Made by a program: the position numbers and the translations under genes
Notes under the pieces: generated by a model
What the model was told of the DNA's origin: nothing
The model's database searches: none
The model's input: the letters and a program-made list of their open reading frames with translations, nothing else
Shown: positions 15,681-23,630 of the stretch, in pieces
Layout: every line of letters starts with the position of its first letter
Position numbering within the stretch: the first letter of the stretch is position 1
NCBI GenBank assembly: GCA_003140175.1
Contig: PLJD01000114.1
Location: 1 to 37,152 of the forward strand
DNA from: Actinomycetota bacterium
Lineage (GTDB): Bacteria; Actinomycetota; Acidimicrobiia; IMCC26256; PALSA-555
DNA length: 37,152 bases
Reading direction: 5' to 3'

Positions 15681-16840
15681 CAGCGCCGACCCCCGGTGAT
15701 CTGGGCGATCTCGTCGGCGGAGTACCCGAGGTCTCCGAACACCTCCGCGTCGTGCTCGCCGACCGCTGGTTGGGGGCCGACGATCGCCCCCGGCGTGCCC
15801 AAGAGATGGATTGGCACCCCCATCTGCGTGACCGACCCGAGCTCACGGTCCTCGACGCGCACCGCCATGTCGTTGGCTTGGAGCTGGGGGTGCTCGAACT
15901 GCTCCTCGGGCGTCACGACCGCCTCCCCGATCTGGTTGTTCGCGATCAGCTCGGCGACCAGCTCGTCGCGCTTCCAGGCCTTGAACGCCTCGCGGCGCCG
16001 CACGTTCATGAGGTTCTGCGCCTCGAGCGGCAGCAGACCCTCGACCTCGGCGGCGGGCAACGCCTCGACGTCGAGGATCTCGTCGAGCGTCTTGGTCGGC
16101 GTCTTGCCGCTCATCACCGAGATGTGCACGAACTCGCGGTCCGCGCACTCGAAGATCATCCCCTGGTGAACCCCCGGCGGGTTGGTCTTCGCCATCAGGC
16201 CGTAGACCGCGGCGTCCGCCTTCTCGATGTACTGCCAGATCTGGGTCGTGTACAGCAAGACGCCCTGCAGCAGGCTGGTGCGGACGTGCTGACCGCGACC
16301 GGTCGACTCGCGGGCGATGAGCGCGGCGAGCACGCCGCTGGCGACCAGGTAGATGGTGCCCATGCTCGGCATCGGCATGGCGAGAAAGATCGGTCCCGGT
16401 CGCCAGCCCGGCTGCTCCCATTGCTGACCCGCGGCGGCTTGCACGAGCGCGTCGTAGCCGGCGCGGTCCGCGAAGCGATGCCCCTCAGGCCAGGCCGGCA
16501 CCGAGCAGTAGACGAGACGGGGGTTCGTCGCCGCGCACGCGGCGTAGCCCACCCCGAGCCGGTCCGCCACGCCGGGTCGGAACGACTCGACGACGACGTC
16601 GGCGGTCTCGACGAGGCGATGGAAGGCCCGCTGGCCCGCCTCGGCTTTGAGGTCGACTTGCACCGCTCGCCGCGAGCGGGTCCAGACCTTGTAGCCGTCG
16701 TACGAGCGGAACGGGTCGCCCCCGGGCGGCTCGACCTTAAGGGTGTCCGTCCCCTGTTCGGCGAGCAGCAGCACGCCGAGCGCGCCCGCCGCGCCCCAGG
16801 TGAGGTCCAGGATCCGAACGCCGTCGAGGGCCCCAGGCAC
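15680..16840 (-). CDS. CaiB/BaiF (family III) CoA-transferase lacking the catalytic Asp (probable partner subunit)
   Basis: I place the start at the GTG at 16840, where AAGGA stands eight bases upstream; the ATG at 16849 would add three residues but its ribosome site is too close. The 386-residue product starts VPGALDGVRILDLT and keeps the family layout, with DTLKVEPPGGDPFRSY, SRRAVQVDLK and TGRGQ. At the position of the catalytic Asp it has Ser159, within MPMPSMGTIYLVASGVLAAL. This loss would prevent the anhydride intermediate. In BbsEF-type enzymes one subunit also lacks the Asp, so this is likely a structural or CoA-binding partner of the following transferase. Length and conserved blocks argue against decay. 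Confidence 0.88.
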   Translation of the reverse strand: MPGALDGVRILDLTWGAAGALGVLLLAEQGTDTLKVEPPGGDPFRSYDGYKVWTRSRRAVQVDLKAEAGQRAFHRLVETADVVVESFRPGVADRLGVGYAACAATNPRLVYCSVPAWPEGHRFADRAGYDALVQAAAGQQWEQPGWRPGPIFLAMPMPSMGTIYLVASGVLAALIARESTGRGQHVRTSLLQGVLLYTTQIWQYIEKADAAVYGLMAKTNPPGVHQGMIFECADREFVHISVMSGKTPTKTLDEILDVEALPAAEVEGLLPLEAQNLMNVRRREAFKAWKRDELVAELIANNQIGEAVVTPEEQFEHPQLQANDMAVRVEDRELGSVTQMGVPIHLLGTPGAIVGPQPAVGEHDAEVFGDLGYSADEIAQITGGRR

Positions 16841-16856
16841 GAGGGGCATCCTTCCA

Positions 16857-16924
16857 CGGGTCGTGGGTCAGTTTCACCCTTCGCGTGCATTCAGTTTTAC
16901 GTCGGCAGCCCGAAGGCAGTTTCC
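16857..16924 (+). repeat. Tandem TCAGTTT-type motifs, first one matching 574-593
   Basis: TCAGTTTCA (16868-16876), TCAGTTTTA (16891-16899) and GCAGTTTCC (16916-16924) recur at 23- and 25-base spacing. The first lies inside a 20-base sequence (16857-16876) that is 19/20 identical to the inverted copy at 574-593. Spaced TCAGTTT repeats are typical of the multi-repeat ends of IS21-like elements; here no transposase accompanies them. They occupy the divergent promoter region between the CoA-transferase operon and the aldehyde dehydrogenase and could instead be operators. Confidence 0.4.
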
Positions 16925-17086
16925 GACGACACGCGACCTCACCCCTGCGACCTCCGCCTCAGGGCCGCTGGTGGCCAGCGACCCAATCCCGGGACGCCAG
17001 CAGCCGCTGCCGAGCCAACGCCGCCTGTCGGACCGGCGCGGTGCGCAGTAGCGTCGGGCGCGCAGCGCGACCAGGAAGGGCACCCC

Positions 17087-18535
17087 GTGCAGGTCTACGA
17101 CAAGATTTATATCGGCGGCGAGTGGGTTGAGCCCGACGGGACGGGCACGATCGACGTGGTCTCCGCGCACACCGAGCAGGTCATCGGGACGGTTCCCGAC
17201 GCCTCGCCGGCCGACATGGACCGGGCCGTCACCGCCGCCCGGACGGCGTTCGACGACGGCCCGTGGCCGCGCATGACCCCCGTCGACCGGGCGGAAGGGA
17301 TCAAGCGCCTGTCGGGCGCGCTCCAGGCCCGCTCCCAAGATCTCGCCGACACGATCTCCGCCGAGAACGGCTCCCCCAAGTCCTGGTCGCTGATGGGGCA
17401 GGTGTTCTCGGCCACGATGGTGCTCGACGCCTACGCCAACTTCGCCTCCAGCTACGGCTGGGAGGATCGGCGCCAGGGTGCGCTCGGATCGCCTGTCCTG
17501 GTGCGCCGCGCCCCGGTCGGCGTCGCGGCGGGCATCCTCCCCTGGAACGTCCCCCTCTTTATCGCCGCCTTGAAGCTCGGCCCGGCCATGGCCGCGGGCT
17601 GCCCGATCGTCCTCAAGCCGGCACCCGAGACGCCCCTCGACGGCTACCTGCTCGCGGAGGCCGTCGCGGAGGCCGACCTGCCCCCCGGCGCCGTGAACGT
17701 CGTCGCGTCCGGTCGGGAGACCGGCGAACACCTCGTCCGCCACCCCGGGATCGACAAGGTGTCGTTCACCGGGTCCACCGCGGTCGGGCGTCACATCGGC
17801 GAGATCTGCGGCAGCATGCTCAAGCGCGTCACGCTCGAGCTGGGTGGGAAGTCAGCGGCGATCGTGCTCGACGACGCCAACCTCGACGAGGCGACGCTCG
17901 GCAACCTCGTGATGTCGGGCCTCATGAACAACGGCCAGGTATGCGGCGCGCAGAGCCGCGTGCTCGTCTCGAAGGCCCGCTACGCCGAGGTCGTCGAAGC
18001 GCTCGGCGCCGCGGTCGGCGCGTTGAAGGTTGGCGACCCGCTCGACGAGGCGGTCCAGGTCGGCCCCCTCGTCGCCGAACGGCAGCGCACCCGCGTCGAG
18101 GGGTTCCTCGACGCCGGCAAGGCGGCCGGCGCGCGGGCCGTGGTCGGCGGTGGCCGGCCGGCCGACCAGGCGACCGGCTGGTACATCGAGCCGACCGTGT
18201 TCGCGGACGTGAGCAACGACATGAAGATCGCCCGCGAGGAGATCTTCGGCCCCGTGCTCTCGGTCATCCCCTACGGCGACGAGCGGGAAGCCATCGCGAT
18301 CGCCAACGACTCGGACTACGGACTGTGCGGGTCGGTCTGGACCGCGGACGCCGAGCACGGTGCCGCGGTGGCCGCCCAGGTCCGCACCGGTGTTGTGGCG
18401 ATCAACTCGTCGATGATCCTCGACTTCAACGCACCGTTCGGGGGGTTCAAGCAGTCGGGCCTCGGCCGGGAGCTCGGCCCCGAAGGGATCGACCCCTACA
18501 CCGAATACCAGTCGATCATCCTGCCGGCGTCATAA
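17087..18535 (+). CDS. Aldehyde dehydrogenase family protein
   Basis: The 482-residue product starts at the GTG at 17087 after AGGAAGGG. It shows the standard ALDH features: the oxyanion Asn154 in LPWNVPLF, NAD-binding KPAPETP and FTGSTAVG, general base Glu251 in LELGGKS, and nucleophile Cys286 in NNGQVCGAQS. The C-terminal block EEIFGPVLSVIPY and the GFKQSGLGRE signature are present. The enzyme oxidises an aldehyde to an acid or to a CoA ester with NAD(P). It is divergent from the CoA-transferase operon and shares its 246-base control region, so the aldehyde product may be handled by those transferases. The substrate is not known. A terminator-like hairpin follows. Confidence 0.9.
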   Translation: MQVYDKIYIGGEWVEPDGTGTIDVVSAHTEQVIGTVPDASPADMDRAVTAARTAFDDGPWPRMTPVDRAEGIKRLSGALQARSQDLADTISAENGSPKSWSLMGQVFSATMVLDAYANFASSYGWEDRRQGALGSPVLVRRAPVGVAAGILPWNVPLFIAALKLGPAMAAGCPIVLKPAPETPLDGYLLAEAVAEADLPPGAVNVVASGRETGEHLVRHPGIDKVSFTGSTAVGRHIGEICGSMLKRVTLELGGKSAAIVLDDANLDEATLGNLVMSGLMNNGQVCGAQSRVLVSKARYAEVVEALGAAVGALKVGDPLDEAVQVGPLVAERQRTRVEGFLDAGKAAGARAVVGGGRPADQATGWYIEPTVFADVSNDMKIAREEIFGPVLSVIPYGDEREAIAIANDSDYGLCGSVWTADAEHGAAVAAQVRTGVVAINSSMILDFNAPFGGFKQSGLGRELGPEGIDPYTEYQSIILPAS

Positions 18536-18547
18536 CGCCCCGGACAC

Positions 18548-18590
18548 CCGAGCCGCTCTCGACGTGAAGGGGTCCGGGCCGGCGGCTCGG
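18548..18590. terminator. Candidate bidirectional terminator hairpin
   Basis: CCGAGCCGC (18548-18556) and GCGGCTCGG (18582-18590) form a perfect 9-bp inverted repeat with a 25-base loop, inside the 58-base gap between convergent genes. There is no T-run, as is common in GC-rich actinobacteria. Confidence 0.45.
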
Positions 18591-18593
18591 ACC

Positions 18594-19544
18594 TCAGCTG
18601 GCGAGCGCCTCGCCCGGGTCCACGCCCGCCATCGACGGGTGACGCAGCTTGGAGAGCACCCGCGCTTCGATCTGACGGACCCGCTCGCGGGTCACGCCGA
18701 TCGCCAAGCCGACCTCGGCCAGGTCGCGGGGACCGCCACCGTCGAGTCCGTAGCGCAGCTCCACGATGCGGCGCTCACGTTCGTCGAGCACATCGAGCAG
18801 GGTCTGGACCACGTGCGCCCGCGCCTCGCGGTCGGCGATGTCGTCCGCGAACGAGCTGTCACCGTCGGCAATCGTGTCGCCCAGCAGCAGGTCGTCGCCG
18901 TCGCCGTCGCCGATCGGGGCGTCGACGCTCGCGATCCGGGTCGGGAAACGCCGGACTTCCGCGACCCGATGCGCGTCGACGCCGCTGGCCTTGGCGACCT
19001 CGTCGTCGTTGGGGGCCCGGCCCAGGCGCGCCTCGAGGTCATCCGAGACCCGCGCGACGAGCCGGTACGTGTCCTCGGCGTGCGCCGGGAGCCGGATCGA
19101 ACGGGCCGTGTCGGCATACCCCCGGGTGATCGCCTGACGGATCCACCACGTGGCGTACGTGGAGAACTTGAAGCCCTTGCGGAAGTCGAACTTCTCGACC
19201 GCGTGCATGAGGCCGAGGTTCCCGAGCTGGATGAGGTCCCCGAGCGGGAGGCCGGTGCTCTGGTACCGGCGGGCGATGGAGACGACGAGGCGCAGGTTGG
19301 CCACGACGAACTCGTCGCGGGCCCGCTGGCCGGCACCGACTGCCTGGTTCAGGCTCCGCCGCTTGGCGGGAGAGAGATGCTCCGGCGAGTCGATGCGATC
19401 GAGCGCGCTCAACCCGTCCATCACCAGGCTGCCGAGGCGGGCCTCGTCCTCCTTGGTCAGGAGCTCGTGGCGGCCGATCGCCTCGAGGTACGCCCCGACG
19501 GCATCTTGCTGCTCGGCATTGTGCTTACGAAATCGAGTCGCCAT
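18594..19544 (-). CDS. Sigma-70 family RNA polymerase sigma factor (group 2, RpoD-like)
   Basis: A 316-residue sigma factor starts at the ATG at 19544. Region 1.2 appears as QDAVGAYLEAIGRHELLTKE. Region 2 holds FVVANLRLVVSIARRY, GDLIQLGNLGLMHAVEKFDF and KGFKFSTYATWWIRQAI. Region 3 follows (AHAEDTYRLVARVSDDLEAR), and region 4.2 ends with GVTRERVRQIEARVLSKLRH. The short N-terminus without region 1.1 and its moderate length fit an alternative primary-like (group 2) factor such as SigB of mycobacteria rather than the main RpoD. Such factors recognise near-consensus promoters, often in stationary phase or stress. No anti-sigma gene is adjacent, and the gene appears monocistronic. Confidence 0.88.
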   Translation of the reverse strand: MATRFRKHNAEQQDAVGAYLEAIGRHELLTKEDEARLGSLVMDGLSALDRIDSPEHLSPAKRRSLNQAVGAGQRARDEFVVANLRLVVSIARRYQSTGLPLGDLIQLGNLGLMHAVEKFDFRKGFKFSTYATWWIRQAITRGYADTARSIRLPAHAEDTYRLVARVSDDLEARLGRAPNDDEVAKASGVDAHRVAEVRRFPTRIASVDAPIGDGDGDDLLLGDTIADGDSSFADDIADREARAHVVQTLLDVLDERERRIVELRYGLDGGGPRDLAEVGLAIGVTRERVRQIEARVLSKLRHPSMAGVDPGEALAS

Positions 19545-19625
19545 GGTCTCTCATACTCCCAGGGTCCTACGACACCAACAACGCTTTCGGATGCCCCGGA
19601 CGTTCCCATGTGACGTCCGACACAC

Positions 19626-20414
19626 TTATGACTGGATCGCGGCCTCGAGGCGGGCCTGGGCGGCGGCCGCGTAGGCCGGATCGAGCTCGAAGCCGACGAA
19701 GCGCCGACCCAGCTCGACCGCCGCCACCCCGGTGGAACCCACGCCCATGAAGGGGTCCAGGACGAGGTCCCCCGGCTGGGAGCCGAGCTCCACGAGACGG
19801 CGCAGCACCACGAGGGGCTTCTGCGTGGGGTGCTTGGGGTCCTTGAGGCGCTCGTTTCCCGAACAGATGGGCGATTCGATGAAGTTGTGCATGTCTCGCT
19901 GATGCCCGAAGTTCCAGGTGTGGCCGCGGTCCCAGCAGCACACCACGAGCTCGCAGGAATTCAAGAATCCTGCCCGGCGCAGCTTGGGGGCCGGGTTGGT
20001 TTTATGCCACACGAGGAACTGGAAGGTGTCGAAGGCAGGATCGAACACCTCGTGCCAGCGGCCCAGCAGGTTGTAGGAGGTGAAGGCGAACAGGTTGCCC
20101 TCGGGGGTGAGGACCCGGCGCAGCTCGTCGAGCCAGTCCTTTGGGTCGAAGGTGACCCGGTCCCAGTCGGCGAGGTCGTTGTTGAAGTCCGAGCGCCAGG
20201 CCATCTTGATGTTGCCCCGCGAGTAGGGGGACAAGTTGTAGGGCGGATCCATGCAGATCAGGTCGACCGAGTCGTCCGGCAGGGCCCGGATGAGGTCCCG
20301 GGCATCGCCCGCCACCGCTTCGTAAGGGCTCCCCGCGGCAGACGGCACCGGCCCATCGAAGCAGATGGACCGCCGGTCGCGGTGACCACCAGCCCCGCGG
20401 GCCCGCGGGGTCAT
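19626..20414 (-). CDS. Orphan site-specific DNA methyltransferase (N4-cytosine or N6-adenine, beta class)
   Basis: This is about 262 residues from the ATG at 20414; a GTG at 20348 would give 240 residues and is also possible. MDPPYNLSPYSRG near residue 55 is the catalytic motif IV (DPPY), WLDELRRVLTPEGNLFAF follows, and HPTQKPLVVLRRLVELGSQPG with DPFMGVGSTGVAA supplies motifs X and I in the order typical of beta-class enzymes. These methylate the exocyclic amino group of adenine or cytosine. No restriction endonuclease or specificity subunit is adjacent, so it is probably a solitary epigenetic or housekeeping methylase. It is divergent from xseA. The recognition sequence cannot be read from the protein. 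The first 25 residues are arginine-rich and may not be translated. Confidence 0.85.
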   Translation of the reverse strand: MTPRARGAGGHRDRRSICFDGPVPSAAGSPYEAVAGDARDLIRALPDDSVDLICMDPPYNLSPYSRGNIKMAWRSDFNNDLADWDRVTFDPKDWLDELRRVLTPEGNLFAFTSYNLLGRWHEVFDPAFDTFQFLVWHKTNPAPKLRRAGFLNSCELVVCCWDRGHTWNFGHQRDMHNFIESPICSGNERLKDPKHPTQKPLVVLRRLVELGSQPGDLVLDPFMGVGSTGVAAVELGRRFVGFELDPAYAAAAQARLEAAIQS

Positions 20415-20532
20415 ACTGGCTCGCTCGTCGACGACTGGAGACGGCGATGCCAGGCGACAGGCGGGGACCGGGTCCGGAGCCGAGGCGCGGCGCGTCCCGA
20501 TCCCATCCGGCGGCCCCCCGGGCGACCCGCTG

Positions 20533-21867
20533 ATGGCCGAGCAGCCGTCGCTCCTCGACGGCGAGCCGGTCGCCGAGGCGACGCTGGGCGTCGCCGAGCT
20601 GAACCAGGCGATCAGCGATGCGCTGCGGGGCAGTTTCCCTGGGCCGACCTGGGTGCGGGGCGAGATCCAGGCGCTGCACGTGTCGCGCAATCAGCACACC
20701 TACTTCGAGCTGGTCGAGAAGCACGAGCGCCGCGACCAGGTCCGGGCCACGATCCGCGTCGCGCTCTTCCGAGACGACCGGCCCGCGGTGAACCGTGCCT
20801 TGCGCGACGCCGGGCTGCGCCTCGCCGACGGCGTCGAGGTGCGCATCCGGGCCCGCGTGGATTTCTGGCCTCCCGCGGGTCGCCTGCAGCTCGTCATGAC
20901 CGCGATCGACCCGAACTTCACGATCGGGCGCCTCGCCGCCGACCGAGACCGCATCGTGGCGCTCCTCACCGCCGAGAAGATCCTGGGCCGCAACGCCACC
21001 CGAGTGCTCCCACCCGTCCCCCTGCGGGTGGGGCTCGTGACCAGTGGCGGCAGCGCCGCGTACCGAGACTTTCTCCACGAACTCGACGGCAGCGGTCATG
21101 CGTTCCGCGTCGTGCACTGCGACGTACGCGTCCAGGGTGCCGCGGCCTCCCGGCGGATCGTCTGGGCGCTCCGCCAGCTGGGCGACTTGGACCTCGACGC
21201 GATCGCGATCGTGCGGGGCGGCGGCGCCCGCAGCGACCTCGCAGCGTTCGACTCCGAAATCGTCGCCCGGGCCATCACCGAGATGGCCGTGCCCGTGCTG
21301 ACCGGGATCGGTCACGAAACCGACCGCACGATCGCCGACGAGGTCGCGCACACCTGCACCAAGACGCCGACCGCGGCCGCCGCGGTCCTCGTCGAGCAGG
21401 TCGACCGCTATCTCGAGCGTCTCGGCTTCCTCGCTCACCAGATCTCGGTGCGCTCCCGCAGCGTCGGTGCGCTCGCCCAACGCGAGCTTGCCAGCCTGAC
21501 CGGTCGGCTCCTGCGGGCAGTGCCGGTGGCGCTCGACCGCGAGCGGCGCGGCCTCCACGAGCGCCGCCGGCGAGTAACCAGCGCCGGTCGCCGCGGCACC
21601 CGGGACGCCGCCCACGCGGTCGTCGCCTGCGAAGCCCGTCTGGTGACCACCGGCCGGCGCACGATCCGGGCCCAGACGCTCCGCGTCGACGCGACCGCGG
21701 CCCGGCTGCGAGCGCTCGACCCGCGCCGGGTGCTCGAGCGGGGCTACTCGATCACCCGCGACGACCAGGAGCGGATCGTCCGCACGGCGCACGGGGTACA
21801 CGCCGGGACGCTCCTCGTGACCGAGACTGCCGACGGCGCGCTGCAGAGCCGAGTGGAGGGCCCGTGA
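20533..21867 (+). CDS. xseA: Exodeoxyribonuclease VII large subunit
   Basis: The 444-residue protein begins MAEQPSLLDGEPVAEATLGV and shows the XseA design. The N-terminal OB-fold spans about 15-110 (LNQAISDALRG, TWVRGEIQALHVSRNQHTYF). The catalytic domain follows with RVGLVTSGGSAAYRDFLHEL, IAIVRGGGARSDLAAFDSE and VLTGIGHETDRTIADEVAHT, then TPTAAAAVLVEQVD leads into a long charged helical region. The C-terminus carries RVLERGYSITRDD. With XseB it forms exonuclease VII, which degrades single-stranded DNA to short oligonucleotides in both directions and acts in repair. It overlaps xseB by four bases (GTGA), so translation is coupled. The ribosome site before 20533 is weak. Confidence 0.95.
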   Translation: MAEQPSLLDGEPVAEATLGVAELNQAISDALRGSFPGPTWVRGEIQALHVSRNQHTYFELVEKHERRDQVRATIRVALFRDDRPAVNRALRDAGLRLADGVEVRIRARVDFWPPAGRLQLVMTAIDPNFTIGRLAADRDRIVALLTAEKILGRNATRVLPPVPLRVGLVTSGGSAAYRDFLHELDGSGHAFRVVHCDVRVQGAAASRRIVWALRQLGDLDLDAIAIVRGGGARSDLAAFDSEIVARAITEMAVPVLTGIGHETDRTIADEVAHTCTKTPTAAAAVLVEQVDRYLERLGFLAHQISVRSRSVGALAQRELASLTGRLLRAVPVALDRERRGLHERRRRVTSAGRRGTRDAAHAVVACEARLVTTGRRTIRAQTLRVDATAARLRALDPRRVLERGYSITRDDQERIVRTAHGVHAGTLLVTETADGALQSRVEGP

Positions 21868-22109
21868 CCGCCAACCCGTCGGAGCCGGGATACACCGAGG
21901 CGATGGTCGAGCTCGAGCGCATCCTCGCCGAGCTCGAAGGCGACGATCTCGACGTTGACGTGCTTGCCGATCGGGTCCAGCGCGCCGCCGAGCTGCTGAC
22001 GCTCTGTCGCACTCGGATCGCCCGGGCCCAAGAGGGCGTGGACCGCATCGTCACCGACCTCGAGGCGTTCGACCGCTCCGACGACGCCGAGCCCGACGGC
22101 GACGACTGA
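21864..22109 (+). CDS. xseB: Exodeoxyribonuclease VII small subunit
   Basis: There are 81 residues from the GTG at 21864, overlapping the xseA stop by four bases. The body GYTEAMVELERILAELEGDD and LADRVQRAAELLTLCRTRIA is the XseB two-helix hairpin, and the tail is acidic (DRSDDAEPDGDD). XseB binds XseA in several copies to make the active exonuclease VII. Its length is normal for the family (70-85). It ends three bases from the stop of the convergent DUF4234 gene, leaving no room for a separate terminator. Confidence 0.92.
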   Translation: MTANPSEPGYTEAMVELERILAELEGDDLDVDVLADRVQRAAELLTLCRTRIARAQEGVDRIVTDLEAFDRSDDAEPDGDD

Positions 22110-22112
22110 GGA

Positions 22113-22853
22113 CTACGTCGTGGTCGCCACGCCGGACATCACCGCGTCCTCGAATGCCCAGTTGCCCTCGACGTGGCGGTTGCCCTCCACCTGCATGTCG
22201 TAGACCCACCAGAACAAGTAGATGCCGCAGGTGAAGAAGCTGGCGACGATTCGGCCCACGTAGTTCTGTTTGCCCTTCACCCGGTAGGGGTCCGGCGCCG
22301 GGAGGCTCACCCCGAGGCGGGCGTAGATCTGCGCCAGGTCCGCCTCGACCGCGCACTCGGCCCGGTCGTGGCGGTCGAGGTCGCTGTCGATGAGGATGAA
22401 GCCGACCACCTCGACAATCCCCGCGAAGAACAGCTGGATCCCTCCGATGAAGATGTCGAGGAGCAGCCAGATCACCGGGTCGCGAAACTCGGTCGTCAGG
22501 GTCCGCAGCGGCTGGAGCGAAGCCGCTACCCGCTCGAAGGCCGGCCGGAGCTCGTCCGCCGCGCCTCGCGCGTTCGCCTGCTCCCACGCGAGCGCGTTGG
22601 CCGCGTCGAGGAACTCGAAGCGGCGACGGTTGTGGTCGCGGTCGCGGCGCATGAGTTGATAGAAGAGGAAGAACCCGAAGATCCCGCACGTGATGACGCT
22701 CAAGAACAGGTTCAGCCCCGGACCGTGGAACACGTAGTCGCTGTCAGGCCGCTGGCCGTACGCGCTGCGGAGCCGCAGCATCGGGCTCAGCGGCGGCGCC
22801 GCCTGCCACGCCGGGATCGGCGGCGGCGGGGGCGGGGGAGGCGGTGTGCTCAC
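22113..22853 (-). CDS. DUF4234-type membrane protein with duplicated motif and polyproline N-terminus
   Basis: The 246-residue protein opens with MST followed by nine consecutive prolines, then IPAWQAAPPL. Two related blocks occur: LSVITCGIFGFFLFYQLMRR followed by DRDHNRR (about 51-76), and VASFFTCGIYLFWWVYDMQV followed by EGNRH (about 205-230). Each has the TCGI(F/Y)xxFxxY pattern and polar tail of DUF4234, so the protein looks like an internal duplication. Between them lie a helix-rich cytoplasmic stretch and a hydrophobic segment (VIWLLLDIFIGGIQLFFAGI). The function of DUF4234 is not established. It is an unlinked gene converging on xseAB. Confidence 0.7.
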   Translation of the reverse strand: MSTPPPPPPPPPIPAWQAAPPLSPMLRLRSAYGQRPDSDYVFHGPGLNLFLSVITCGIFGFFLFYQLMRRDRDHNRRRFEFLDAANALAWEQANARGAADELRPAFERVAASLQPLRTLTTEFRDPVIWLLLDIFIGGIQLFFAGIVEVVGFILIDSDLDRHDRAECAVEADLAQIYARLGVSLPAPDPYRVKGKQNYVGRIVASFFTCGIYLFWWVYDMQVEGNRHVEGNWAFEDAVMSGVATTT

Positions 22854-22950
22854 GCGGCGACCCTACCCTGGCCCCCGTCCGCCCGACTCCGGGCTCGTCG
22901 GTCCGGTCGACGTGACGATGCGGAACGCTGCCCCCGCGCCGGGGGGCGGG

Positions 22951-23460
22951 TCACCCCGCCGCGGGGGTGCTGCTCGCGCGCTGGCTCCGGTGCCACCGCA
23001 GACCACCTTCGAGGGCGGCCAAGATCGTGTCGTTGTCGCGCGAGAGACGATGGTGCACGTAGCGCTCGAGGCCGACCCGACGCATCCACGGGTTGAACGT
23101 CTCGTAACTCTCGTGGAAGTGCACCCGGGTTGTTCCATCACCAAGGTCCTCGAGGCTGGTGTGGCCGGTCGCCCGTGACCACAAGGGCTTGCCGATCGCG
23201 TCGTAGCGCCACGACTCGGTCGGCTTGACCTCGGTGAGCCACTCCCACGACTGTCCGACGCCGCCCGAGAGCAGGAACCGGGGTACGGGGAACGTGCAAT
23301 GGCGAACCAGCCCTTCGCCGATCTCGTCGCCCGGGTGCAAGATGTCGATGCGGGTCCGCACGTCGCGTGGTTGGGGCCGGTCAGGCTTGCGGTACCAGAA
23401 CATGTCCCAGACCTCGTCGCGCGGTGCGTCGAGGTCCACGGTGAACGAGTGGTTCTGCAT
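22951..23460 (-). CDS. SRPBCC (START-like) family protein
   Basis: A 169-residue protein starts at the ATG at 23460 after GGAGGAGCGACACCG. MQNHSFTVDLDAPRDEVWDM, then DILHPGDEIGEGLVRHC and SWEWLTEVKPTESWRYDAIG, describe the alternating strands of a Bet v 1/polyketide-cyclase-like fold, with a final long helix (RDNDTILAALEGGLRWH). Members bind hydrophobic ligands or act as cyclases, hydratases or chaperones. No catalytic residue is conserved enough to choose. It lies between the DUF4234 gene and the divergent cystathionine beta-synthase gene, with no functional link seen. Confidence 0.85.
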   Translation of the reverse strand: MQNHSFTVDLDAPRDEVWDMFWYRKPDRPQPRDVRTRIDILHPGDEIGEGLVRHCTFPVPRFLLSGGVGQSWEWLTEVKPTESWRYDAIGKPLWSRATGHTSLEDLGDGTTRVHFHESYETFNPWMRRVGLERYVHHRLSRDNDTILAALEGGLRWHRSQRASSTPAAG

Positions 23461-23618
23461 CGGTGTCGCTCCTCCCGGCCGGGCTGGTCCGCGGAGCGTA
23501 GGTCAGCCGTCGGTGTGGGTCCGATCGACGACGTTGCGACGGTGGCGCGACGTGCCGACGCGCCCACACGGAGCCCCGCACGCGGCGGTGCACGGACGGT
23601 GCAGCATTCGGCCGGCAG

Positions 23619-23630
23619 TACGCTCCCGTT
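23619..23630 (+). promoter_or_regulatory. Candidate leaderless promoter of the cystathionine beta-synthase gene
   Basis: TACGCT at 23619-23624 fits TANNNT and ends six bases before the GTG at 23631. Transcription would begin at or next to the start codon, giving a leaderless mRNA; no Shine-Dalgarno sequence is present. No good -35 box is seen. Confidence 0.5.

Noticed and set aside
15752..17086. Upstream extension of the aldehyde dehydrogenase frame
   Set aside because: It is antisense to a CoA-transferase; the GTG at 17087 with AGGAAGGG gives the normal ALDH start.
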